Below, piece after piece: positions 26,368 to 37,900 of a stretch of 64,000 nucleotides of DNA (within the stretch, counting starts at the first letter, position 1; each line of letters begins with the position of its first letter). Origin of the DNA: an uncultured Prevotellaceae bacterium (GTDB lineage Bacteria; Bacteroidota; Bacteroidia; Bacteroidales; Bacteroidaceae); assembly GCA_900319225.1 (NCBI GenBank), contig ONNV01000008.1, positions 52,921 to 116,920 on the forward strand. The letters run 5' to 3'. The position numbers and the translations under genes are program-made. A model generated the notes under the pieces. The model made no database searches. It saw only the letters and a program-made list of their open reading frames with translations, and had not been told where the DNA came from.

Positions 26368-27287
26368 CTGAGAGAAGACGTGCCCTTGAGGCAACATTCA
26401 AATCAAAGGATACTGAGGAGTGGCTTGATATCTGGTTTACCCGCCCCATCGGACTGCTGTTTGCACGTATGTTCGGTGCAATGGGCGTGCATCCCAATGT
26501 AGTCACTATCATCTCCATATTCCTGGGCGTGTTTGCCGGATTCTGCTGGTGGCACACCACCATGGACTGGACCATACTTGGTATAGCCATGCTCATGCTG
26601 GCCAATTTCCTGGACAGTGCCGATGGACAGCTGGCCCGCATGACCGGAAAGAAAACCCTGTGGGGCCGTTTGCTTGACGGTTTTGCCGGTGATCTGTGGT
26701 TCATATCCATCTATGTGTTCGTGGGTTTTAGGCTCATGTCGCAGCCCATGCCGTTCTTTGAGGACCGCGTCTGGGGTATCTGGATATGGGTGCTGGAGGC
26801 GGTGTCGGGTATACTGTTCCATTCACGTCAGGCCGGATTGGCTGACTATTACCGCAACATCTACCTGCTGTTCCACGGTGACAGCGCAGAGCTCAATGAC
26901 AGCCGCGAGCTTGCTGAACAGCAGCGAAACACTCCGTGGCGTGAGCGTTGGTTCTGGAAGATATGGCTGTTTTTCTATCAGAACTACACCCGTACGCAGG
27001 AGAGCATGACTCCACAGTTCCAGATATTCCGTAATGCGGTACGTGAACGTTACGGCAGTGAAATACCGGCGGATCTGGGCCGTGAGTTCTGCCGCCGCAC
27101 ATATCCCGTGCTCAAGTGGACCAACATATCCACTTTCAACACCCGCGCCATAGTAATTTACATAACCATGCTCATAGGCCAGCCCTGGATATATTTCATA
27201 TTTGAGCTCACGGTCATGAACATAATATTCTACGGAATGATGGCATATCATGAGAGAGTATGCCGTGACATGAAGGATAAGATATGA
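26364..27287 (+). CDS. CDP-alcohol phosphatidyltransferase
   Basis: 307 residues, with about six membrane helices (first near 45-65, several after 185). The catalytic motif starts at D84: DSADGQLAR (84-92), G101, D105. The final Asp is at 110, one position later than in the standard DxxDGxxAR...GxxxDxxxD pattern, as the stretch reads DGFAGD. This may be a subfamily feature. The enzyme should transfer an alcohol phosphate onto CDP-diacylglycerol (or the reverse donor arrangement) to build a phospholipid. ATGA overlaps couple it on both sides. Confidence 0.88.
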   Translation: MTERRRALEATFKSKDTEEWLDIWFTRPIGLLFARMFGAMGVHPNVVTIISIFLGVFAGFCWWHTTMDWTILGIAMLMLANFLDSADGQLARMTGKKTLWGRLLDGFAGDLWFISIYVFVGFRLMSQPMPFFEDRVWGIWIWVLEAVSGILFHSRQAGLADYYRNIYLLFHGDSAELNDSRELAEQQRNTPWRERWFWKIWLFFYQNYTRTQESMTPQFQIFRNAVRERYGSEIPADLGREFCRRTYPVLKWTNISTFNTRAIVIYITMLIGQPWIYFIFELTVMNIIFYGMMAYHERVCRDMKDKI

Positions 27288-28291
27288 GAAAGCGCTGGGA
27301 TACCATATTCTTCCTGTTCGGAGTGGCAGCGGTAGTTGTAATGCTGCTTACTTTCGATGCTGACTGGAACCGCGTGAAAGAGGTTCTGAGTGAGGCCGGA
27401 ATATGGTTCCCCGTAATAGTTGCGCTTTGGGGCCTTATCTACCTGATGAATGCCTGCTCGTTCGGGCTTATCATCAATGACGGAACGGGTAGGAGAGTGC
27501 CTTTCGGAAAGGTCTTCCAGTTAACGGTTTCCGGATATGCATTGAATTATGTCACTCCGCTGGGCCTTATGGGCGGCGAGCCGTACCGCATCCTTGAGTT
27601 GCAGGGCTATGTGGGCGGGCGTAAGGCCACATCGGCCGTAATCCTGTATTCCATGATGCATATATGCTCCCATTTCTGTTTCTGGCTGTCGGCAGTGGCA
27701 CTCTATGTTGTGCTGCATTTTGTGGCCGATGGTTATGCACTGGACATGTGGATGTGCATTATGCTGGGAGTTATGACGGTTGTTTTTGTGGCAGTGCTGT
27801 GGGTATTCTCGCTGGGCTACCGCAAGGGATTCGTGGTCCGGGTATTCGGACTTCTGAGCCATATACCGTTTGTAAAGAAATGGGCTGCCGGATATCTGGA
27901 CAAGCACCATACCGACCTGGAGGATGTGGACAGCCAGATAGCGTTCCTGCACACGCAGCGCCGTGCACCGTTCTGGTGGTCGCTGTTGCTGGAATACGCA
28001 GCCCGCGTGGTATCGTGCCTTGAGTACTGGCTCCTGATAGGAATGCTCATGCCCGGATTCACATTCTGGGACAGCATACTGGTAATGGCGTTCTCATCAC
28101 TGTTCAGCAACCTGATATTCTTCTCACCCATGCAGATGGGTGGCTTTGAGGGCGGTATGGCTCTTGCTGCCGGCGGCATACAAGTACCGGGCGCATACGG
28201 TGTCTATACGGCACTGGTAGCCCGCCTGCGTCAGATAGTATGGACCGTGATAGGCATAATAATGATGAAAACGGGACGCAAGAATGATTAA
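27284..28291 (+). CDS. Lysylphosphatidylglycerol synthase TM-region/UPF0104 family membrane protein
   Basis: 335 residues with seven to eight hydrophobic helices, of the UPF0104/AglD-like family that corresponds to the flippase half of MprF. FGKVFQLTVSGYALNYVTPLGLMGGEPYR is the conserved region. No catalytic aminoacyl transferase domain is attached. Inside a phospholipid gene cluster, flipping of the product lipid is the simple reading. It overlaps the HAD gene by eight bases. Confidence 0.85.
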   Translation: MRKRWDTIFFLFGVAAVVVMLLTFDADWNRVKEVLSEAGIWFPVIVALWGLIYLMNACSFGLIINDGTGRRVPFGKVFQLTVSGYALNYVTPLGLMGGEPYRILELQGYVGGRKATSAVILYSMMHICSHFCFWLSAVALYVVLHFVADGYALDMWMCIMLGVMTVVFVAVLWVFSLGYRKGFVVRVFGLLSHIPFVKKWAAGYLDKHHTDLEDVDSQIAFLHTQRRAPFWWSLLLEYAARVVSCLEYWLLIGMLMPGFTFWDSILVMAFSSLFSNLIFFSPMQMGGFEGGMALAAGGIQVPGAYGVYTALVARLRQIVWTVIGIIMMKTGRKND

Positions 28292-28916
28292 GGGAATACT
28301 CATAGATTTTGGAGGAACCATAGACTCCGACGGCATCCACTGGTTTGACCAATTCCGTGATGCCTACGCCCTTGTGGCCGATATCTCCGAGCCGTTACTG
28401 TGGGATGCTTACGTTCATACGGAGCGCACCCTGGGCCGCAACCCTATCATCGGGCCCGATTATACATTCTGCAAAACCCTGCAGACCAAGATAGCCCTGC
28501 AGACAGAGTATCTGCAGCAGCACGGCATTACCGTAACAGCGCAGGATACCATCCTTGATACCTGCTACAACAAGGTGGTAAAGCATACCTCCACCGTCTC
28601 CAGACCCGTCCTGGAAAGGCTTTCTGCACAGTACCCCATGGTGCTGGTAACCAACTTCTACGGCAATATGCACACCGTCCTTAAAGAGTTTGGTTTGGAC
28701 CATTTATTCAAGGACGTGGTGGAATCGGCCGTAGTAGGAGTCCGCAAACCCGATCCCCAGATCTTCCGTCTGGGAGTAGCCGTATTAGGACTGGAGCCCC
28801 AGGAAACCGTAATGATAGGAGACAGTCAGGAAAAAGACATCCTCCCAGCCCAATCCATAGGCTGCCAAACCATCCAAATTACCCCCTCATCCCCCCTGAG
28901 CTCATTCCCCCTCTAA
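28284..28916 (+). CDS. HAD-family hydrolase of the lipid cluster
   Basis: 210 residues, haloacid-dehalogenase fold. Motif I is DFGGTID (8-14) with nucleophile D8; the usual second Asp is glycine (G10), as in some real phosphatases such as YihX. Motif II is LVTNFYG, motif III KPDPQIF and motif IV MIGDSQEKDI. It probably dephosphorylates the head-group precursor or the lipid phosphate made by the cluster. Last gene of the long operon; the repeat array begins at the next base. Confidence 0.85.
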   Translation: MIKGILIDFGGTIDSDGIHWFDQFRDAYALVADISEPLLWDAYVHTERTLGRNPIIGPDYTFCKTLQTKIALQTEYLQQHGITVTAQDTILDTCYNKVVKHTSTVSRPVLERLSAQYPMVLVTNFYGNMHTVLKEFGLDHLFKDVVESAVVGVRKPDPQIFRLGVAVLGLEPQETVMIGDSQEKDILPAQSIGCQTIQITPSSPLSSFPL

Positions 28917-29376
28917 CCTTAGGGAGCCATAACGCACGTAGGACCATTATCCTCCCTAAGGTGAGCTGAAAATACGCTTGTACCTGCGTTACCTCCTGAC
29001 CTTAGGGAGCTGTAGCGCACGTAGGACCATTTTCTTCCCTAAGGTGTGCCGTAAATACGCAATATCGCGGGCAACCCCCTGACCTTAGGGAGCCATAACG
29101 CACGTAGGACCATTTTCTTCCCTAAGGCGTGCCGTGAATATGCAATATCGCGGGCAACCCCCTGACCTTAGGGAGCTGTAGCGCACGTAGGGCCATTTTC
29201 TTCCCTAAGGTGAGCTGAAAATACGCTTGTACCTGCGTTACCTCCTGACCTTAGGGAGCCATAACGCACGTAGGACCATTTTATTCCCTAAGGTGTGCCG
29301 TGAATACGCAATATCGCGGGCTACCCCCTGACCTTAGGGAGCCATAACGCACGTAGGACCATTTTCTTCCCTAAGG
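28917..29376. repeat. Palindromic tandem array A, six units, 83-bp period
   Basis: Six 45-bp units start at 28917, 29000, 29083, 29166, 29249 and 29332. Each is bounded by the inverted 10-mers CCTTAGGGAG and, at the other end, variants of CTTCCCTAAGG or CTCCCTAAGG. The 38-bp spacers come in two types: type a (TGAGCTGAAAATACGC...) at 28962 and 29211; type b (TGTGCCGTGAATACGC..., CAATATCGCGGG) at 29045, 29128 and 29294. The array fills the gap between two convergent genes. The period is not a multiple of three and no ORF runs through. A copy in reverse orientation lies at 45963-46422. Confidence 0.95.
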
Positions 29377-29386
29377 TGAGGTTGCG

Positions 29387-29421
29387 TGAAAAAAAGAGGA
29401 TGACCCGGAGGCCATCCTCTT
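29387..29421 (-). terminator. Intrinsic terminator of the esterase gene
   Basis: A perfect 9-bp stem (29394-29402 with 29413-29421) followed on the minus strand by a T run (down to about 29389), seven bases past the esterase stop. Confidence 0.88.
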
Positions 29422-29427
29422 AATATC

Positions 29428-30618
<1,191 letters not shown>

Positions 30619-30631
30619 CTATAATACAGAT

Positions 30632-31747
30632 TTATTTTTCGGGGCGTATCTTGGCCTGAACAGTGTAGTAGGTGGTACGGGAGTTGAATCCTGACTCATT
30701 TGAGATCTCAACCACTGATGCCTTGGGATGTTTCTTGCGGTATTGGTCAGCATAATCCAGACGGAGCGTGTTCACGTATGTGAAGAATCCGCCCAAATGG
30801 TTCTTGAATACTGCAGCTACATAGGTGCGGTTATAGCCGGTGCGGTCGGCAACATCCTGCATGGTCAGGTGCGGCTCAAGGAATGCCTCCCTCTGCTCCA
30901 CGACCACACGTATGGCATCTATTATCTCCTGAACCTTGTCATCGGCAATATTGCGGGAGTAATAGGCTGTCTTTTTTACCTGTATATTGCCCTTCTTATG
31001 GTTCTTTCCCAGCTTATAATCCTGATTCTCCTCTTCAATGGGACTGCCATGACGGTGTGGGTGCAGGGCTGATATCAGCAGCAATACCGATGCGACGGAC
31101 ATGAACAGATGCAGAACCGCCATGACAGTCTTGCTGCCGGAGATGGCGGTTATCCATAGCAGTATCATGGTGATGTATAACATGATAACTGTCTTGCGGG
31201 CAAAATTGACTGGAAAATCCTCCGGGTTTGAGTAGTCCTCATCATCGGCCTCACGAGCCCATCTCATAACCACACGGGCGGCCCATAAGCAAACTGATGT
31301 AATGATTACACCTATACCCAGGATGAAGTACTCAATGATATCCGATGCCTCTTTATTGGAACCCGATACGGTCCATGCTAATGCTGCCAACAGACTTAAA
31401 CCTGCAATAACACCCAGTGATACTATGGGGAAACGCCATTTTTTCCATTGCTTTACCCCTCCAAAATAGGATAGTAGGAGAATGGCCAGGAAATAGAGGT
31501 CAACCGGCAGGAAATAGGCCTTGACAAGCAGCCATGACAGGTGACTGTCGGGACGTAACACATATGGGACAATCAGCAGAGCCGACAAGTAGATAAGTGT
31601 GGCTGCACGCCGTCCGGGATAGTAATAACGGGGGGTTCTGTCATAAGGCCGGCACATATGGAACCAGCGTACAGAAGCTATGACGAGGCTTGTAATGACG
31701 TATGCCGCAGCGGCCAATCCGTAAAAATATAGTCCTTGGTTTTTCAT
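30632..31747 (-). CDS. Membrane-anchored AraC-type regulator
   Basis: 371 residues. Seven or so hydrophobic helices occupy residues 5-225; a charged linker leads to an AraC-type helix-turn-helix in the last 100 residues (LTMQDVADRTGYNRTYVAAVFKNH, then ESGFNSRTTYYTV). This arrangement is common in Bacteroidales and should let a membrane signal drive transcription directly. The divergent neighbour is the giant surface protein gene, whose promoter lies within 100 bases, making it the natural target. The ligand is unknown. Confidence 0.9.
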   Translation of the reverse strand: MKNQGLYFYGLAAAAYVITSLVIASVRWFHMCRPYDRTPRYYYPGRRAATLIYLSALLIVPYVLRPDSHLSWLLVKAYFLPVDLYFLAILLLSYFGGVKQWKKWRFPIVSLGVIAGLSLLAALAWTVSGSNKEASDIIEYFILGIGVIITSVCLWAARVVMRWAREADDEDYSNPEDFPVNFARKTVIMLYITMILLWITAISGSKTVMAVLHLFMSVASVLLLISALHPHRHGSPIEEENQDYKLGKNHKKGNIQVKKTAYYSRNIADDKVQEIIDAIRVVVEQREAFLEPHLTMQDVADRTGYNRTYVAAVFKNHLGGFFTYVNTLRLDYADQYRKKHPKASVVEISNESGFNSRTTYYTVQAKIRPEK

Positions 31748-31752
31748 TGCTG

Positions 31753-31787
31753 CAAAGTTAGCAAAAAAATAAACTCATATGGACAAA
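31753..31787 (-). promoter_or_regulatory. Promoter of the membrane AraC gene, leaderless geometry
   Basis: On the minus strand TTTG (31787-31784), 23 bases, TAACTTTG (31760-31753), then five bases to the ATG at 31747. Confidence 0.6.
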
Positions 31788-31827
31788 GTTGACTCAGGTG
31801 GACAGATTTATTGACCCCGTTGAACAG

Positions 31828-31855
31828 TTGTAAACTCATTGCGCACCTACTTTTG
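31828..31855 (+). promoter_or_regulatory. Promoter of the giant surface protein gene
   Basis: TTG at 31828-31830, 17 bases, TACTTTTG at 31848-31855. The leader to the ATG at 31959 is about 95 nt. Nothing else is seen in this leader. Confidence 0.55.
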
Positions 31856-31958
31856 CGCCCTAAATCCGAGGAGCCCTAAAGCACGTTGCCATGAGGACAA
31901 AAAGTCTAAGAATGGCTCCGCGGTCAAAAGAATGATGCTACAAGTTAAACTAAATCAA

Positions 31959-34900
31959 ATGATTAAAAAGGAAAACAAACCGTGTAAGGCATTATTAGTC
32001 CTTGCCTTATCAATGCTCACGACCGTTGGGGCGTGGGCCGACTCTTACAATTACGTGTCATTGTATGAGGATAATGAGATTGCCGTAGGGACGGCAGGTC
32101 ATTATTATGTGAACATGCCACAAACAGGCACATCTGTTCTGAGACTTTCCAATGCCAACATCACCACATTCTATGTGTATGATGACGGAGGAAAGTCTGA
32201 TTCTTATTCATCCAGTTGTGACGGTTATCTTATTATAGATGCGCCCTCAGGCTATTTAATTAAGGTAACAGGATCTGTTAATACAGAAACCGGGTGTGAC
32301 TGGCTGAGGATTTATGATGGTGATACCGATAATTATCTTGGCCAAGAGAATTATACAGGATCAGATAAGATAGGTGAGCTGCTAAGCTCTGGCAATTGTC
32401 TGAAAATAAGGTTCCGTTCAGACTCCTCAAGAGAGTACGGTGGTATGTCGCTAACTGTTTATTTGATAGCCCCCACCGATATCTGCTTTTTCCCAGGTCT
32501 GGAAGAACATTATATATATACAGGCAATGTCATCAATTTAAATTATAAGGTATTGTCTGCCGACCATACCGAACTGACAAAAGATGTTGACTACAGTGTA
32601 ACTGTTACTCCGAGTCCAGTTAAGGAGGTAGGTAGATATAGCATAACGGTCAATGGAAAGGGACAATATACAGGAGCACTTACCAAAGAGTTTGTTGTAG
32701 AGAAGCTACTCGCAGGTAGTGGTACCAAGAATGACCCGTATATGATTAACAGTGATGAAGACTGGAGTACTTTTGCCTATTTGCTAGAGAACAACTATTC
32801 AACATACGTTGATAAATATTACAGACTGGGTGCCGACATCAATGTATCTGAGGCAGCCTGTTTAAGTGAAGAAAAACCTTTCCGTGGCACATTCGACGGT
32901 GATGGTCATACCATGACACTCAATCTGGAAGCAACAGAGAATTATTGTGCTCCGTTCCGTTATGCAAACGGCTGTAACTTCAAGAGACTGCATGTATCAG
33001 GTACCATCACAACAAACGGCTACAGATATGCCGGAGGTCTTATAGCATATGCAGACGGTTATTATAGTAACACCTATATTGATAATTGCTGGAGCAGTGT
33101 CAGATTTGTAAGTACAGCCGCTGCAGATAATAGCTACAATAATAGGTGTTATGGTGGTTTTATAGGATATTTATATTCGAATGCATATATCAAAAACTGT
33201 CTGTATGATGGAAGCCTTATTGGCCCGGAAGTTAAGGGCTGTTCTGGTTTTGTGGCTGACTTTTCTACTTATAGTCATGACCTTAGAATAACTAACTGTC
33301 TGTTTGCTCCTGCCCAAATTACCATTGGCGATTATATAAGCTATACTTTTGCTAAAGAGGCAGATTTAATTGACAACTGTTATTACACTCAATCCTTTGG
33401 TACTGTACAGGGTTCTCCTGTAGGCTCGATGACCAACGCCGAGTTGAAAGAGGCTCTGGGCAGTATGTGGCAGATAAAGAATGACAAGGTTGTACCTATA
33501 CAAGAAAACAGAAACCTTGATTACAGCACACTGATATGCAAATCATCTTACGAGTGGACAGGTTCTGAAATCAATGTTGTTCCAACGGTAAAAGACCTGG
33601 ATGGTAATATCATTAACCCTGATAATTACGAAATCACTTTCTCGCCAAGCCCCGTCAAAAATGTAGACAACTACACTATGACCATTACGGGCAAGGCTGC
33701 AAACGGTTATAGCGGCTCTCTGATTCAGGAGATAAAGGTGCTGGCACAGCTTCCTGGTAGTGGTCAGAAGAATGACCCTTATATAATAAGCAGTAGTGAC
33801 GACTGGAATCGTTTTGCCGAAATGGTGAATGGCGGCTACCAATACAATGGTAGATTTGTGGCACTCGACAGAGACATAACAATCAGCACAATGGTGGGAT
33901 TGGATGCAAGCCACTGTTTCGAAGGTTATTTTGATGGACGTGACCATACGCTGACTGTCAACCTCCAGAACAACGATCCCACCGTTGAGGGCGTTGCGCC
34001 TTTCCATCATACCAGATTTTCCAAGATTATGAACTTGACAGTTGATGGCACCATAACTTCTGCCGGCAAATATGCAGCAGGTCTGATTGGATGGTCAGGT
34101 TCACCAGACGAATGCACTAATTGTGTTGTCAAGGCTACCATCACTACCAGTGCCGATTATGCTGGTGGTTTTGTGGGAAACATAGATGTTGAAAGTGAAA
34201 ACAATCATAGCATATCCTTCAATAACTGTGTCTTTGCCGGTACCATTCAAAGCAGTAACAGTGATCAGCATAAGGCTGGCGGTTTTTGTGGTTATGGTTA
34301 CGGATATTCATATCTTACCAATTGCTTGGAGAATGGAACCTATACCAAGATCTCTATGATGAACCCACGCACAGGATATAAAAATTCTTCTAACAAGCAG
34401 GTTAACAGTTTGTACTATGTCAACAAGATTGGTAGTATAGGTGAATATATTACCGAAAGCAATAATTGTTTCAATGTAAGTCTGACAGCTCCTGAAAACG
34501 CTCTCTATCTGACTCGCGCTATTCAAGGCTATACATTCTATCAGCCGGTAAGTGTTTCTGCCTTTATGGACTCTTATCTGTATGATGGTGATGCCATCAA
34601 TCTGGTTTACACTCTTAAGGCAGGAGTTACAACTCTTACAGAGAACACCGATTATACAGTAACGATAAAGAACAGCAACAATGAGACTGTAGCAAAGGAG
34701 GATTTGACAGCTGCAGGCATCTATACGATAACCTTTACCCCAGTAGATGGTAATGAGGCAGGCTATGCAGGACAGTCCATCAGCCGTACCTTTAACATCA
34801 TTCAGGATGCCGAAACCCTTGACGGCTATGTATTTAGCTATGAAGGTGAGGGTGACAATAAGGTATATCATATTGATAACGAAGCCGACCTGGAGCGCTT

Positions 34901-37900
34901 GGCAGCCTATGTTAACAGCGGTCACAATGCTCAGGGCATGACTTTCGTTCTTACCACCGACATCACCATGACGGGTGAGCATACAGCCATCGGTAAAGAC
35001 TATGATAATCCTTTCAACGGAACTTTCGACGGACGTGGTAACAAGATAATTGGTTTGACAATCAATAAACCAGACTGCGCTTATCAGGGCTTGTTCGGCC
35101 GTTGGGGAGCTCATGCTGTTGCCAAGAACATAATCTTGCAGGATTGTGATATTACAGGCTATTCAAATGTAGGTGGTATATTGGGATACGTAAGTGAATA
35201 TAATAGTAATGTCTTGATAGAGAACTGTCATGTGAGCGGAACCATTAAGGGTATCCTTGATGACGGATTCCGTATTGGCGGTATTGCCGGATATCTGGGT
35301 TATGGAAATATCAAAAGATGTACTGTTCGTGGTTCTTTAAGCTCTACGGCCAATGTAAGCCGTATAGGTGGCATAATCGGTGAAACCTATTATGGCGTTA
35401 AGGTTGACTCTTGCGAGAATGCTGCTGACATAACTGGTCCTGGCGCCCTGCACGCTGGTATTTTCGGCCTTGCTGCACAAAATGACTTGGTTGCAACCAA
35501 CTGCCTGAATACAGGTATCGTAGAGGGAGACGAACTTATAGGCGGTATATCAGGCTATTATCGAAACCAGAGTAAGAATTACGGAAACTATACCCATTGC
35601 TATTATGTCGCACAGGGTGACGGCAGTGCCTACAAGGCAAGTATTGAGGCCGATAAGCCCGGAAAAACAGAGCGTATCTATGAAATCTCTATGGAAGAGA
35701 ACCTCTCAGACATCACTTGCGCTACAGAAGGTGTTGTTGTTACCAGCATGATAGATGGCAAGAAGTATATCAGGTCTGGCAATTGGACAGTAACCCTGAC
35801 TCCTTCTGTTCCAGAGGGCTATTCTTTCGTTAACTATACCTGCCAGGGTGGTACGCTGACTAATTTGGGTCAGGCAGACGGAGAACATTCGCTGACCGTT
35901 AACAATAAGAACATAACCTTGGGTATTACCACAAGCAAGAATGGTAGTACCAATATAAATCTGGCAACCATTTCTGATATCGCCGACCAGCGTTGGTCCG
36001 GTAATATCGAAATTAAGCCAAGCATTGTTGCAACGTATAACGACGTGACACTCGTTGAGGGTACAGACTATTATCTGGAGTATTCAAACAATATTGACAA
36101 GGGAACTGCCACTGCAATTCTGAAAGGTTTGAATAACTTTGAGGGTACAGCCACCAAGGAGTTTAATATTGTGGATTTCCCTCTGAAGGATCCCCAAAAC
36201 TCATATAACAGTAAGGACAACCCCTATCTGATTGCAACTGAGGCTGACTTGAAGGCATTAGCAGGAATCGTCAACTCAGGAAAACGTTTGGATGGCTACT
36301 ATAAGCAGACTGCTCCCATCACTCTTACCACAGAGCATACGCCTATTGGTACTGATATAAACCATTGGTTCAGAGGTTCATACAATGGTGATAACAATGT
36401 CATCAGCAACCTTGTCATCAATAAGCCTAACTCCGCAAATCAGGGATTGTTCGGCGCATTTTATGGTGGTTGGCAAAATAGTTACTATGGCGAAATTACC
36501 AACGTCGTTCTTGAGAATTGTGATATCACCGGAGGCAAATGCACTGGTGGAATCGTAGGAATAATGTATGATTATGGTGGCAGGGTAACTAATTGCAAGG
36601 TAAGTGGAGTAATCAGAGTAGGCAACGACTTATCTGACGATTCCAATGCTAATCGCCATGGCGGTATTGTAGGAGAATGCTGCAAATATTGGTGTGGTGG
36701 TGGTACCGTAGAAAATTGCATCAACATTGCTGATGTTACAGGAGAAGGTGTATTTCATGGTGGAATCGTAGGATATATTAGTGATAATTTTGATGTCAGC
36801 AATTGTTTTAATGCAGGTGTTATCGAAGGAACGTCTTATGTAGGCTCTATTATGGGTGGCTATAATGGTAAAACGTTGACCAATAATTATCACACTGCGG
36901 GTACCACCGGTGGTGCGGGTAGTGAAGATAATTCCGAAGGTACAGACCGCAAGAACGCCGAGGTGATTGTAAAGATTACCGCTGGTGAAGGCGTTACCAT
37001 TACTTACCCCGAGAATCCTGCATACATCTGGAACGGAGAGAACTATTATAAGAGTGGAACCGATGTTACGCTCGCATACGAACTCCCAGACGGCAAATAC
37101 TTTGAGCGTTACGCTGTAAGCAGTGGTAATATTAGCAATCCTGCCTATATACAAGGTTCACACACACTGACCGATTTCAGTCAGGATGTGGTCGTAAGCG
37201 CCAAATGTGTTGATGAGCAGACAGATATTGCCACAGCAACCGTCATGTCTATTGATGACCTTACCTATAATGGTAAGGAACAGCATCCTCTGCCTGTTGT
37301 TACGTTAGACAACGATACACTTGTAGAGAACATTCATTACACTATCAGTTACGATACGGATTGTACAAATGTAGGTGAGAAGACTGTCACTATTACAGGT
37401 ATCGGTCGTTTCAATGGAACAACGAGCCAGGTGTTCAATATCAAACCATTCGATATCAGTGGCGAGAATGCACTGACCATTTCTAATGTTGAGGGTGGTT
37501 ATGCCCAGACGGGAGATGTACAACATCCTGTTCCTACAGCAAAATGCTCTGCCACCAATAATGCTACCTTATCTGAGGGTACAGACTACTTGCTCTCATA
37601 TAGCGAAGGCTGCCAGCTTCCTGGTGATTACACAATCACTCTGACAGGCCAGGGTAACTATACTGGTCAGAATGTTGTTCCCTTTACCATCCTTGATGTT
37701 AAGGCATTGACAGTTCATGATAAATCAGACTATAACCAATATATTCCCGTATATGGATATTATGCAGAGAATTTTAACAAGTGTGAGTTTGTCATGCCTG
37801 CCGATGAGTTGGCTGCCATGAATGGCAAAGTAATCAGGAACATGAAGTTCTATCTCAAGACGAAAGCTGATGCAAGTTGGGGCAAAGCACGTTTCCGCGT

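Noticed and set aside
28917-29376. CRISPR array
   Set aside because: Spacers repeat among themselves (two types only) and units are long interrupted palindromes with variable interiors; no cas genes are present. The same applies to 45963-46422.
31839-31958. N-terminal 40 codons in front of the giant protein
   Set aside because: They include the -7 box region and precede a clean signal peptide that begins at 31959.
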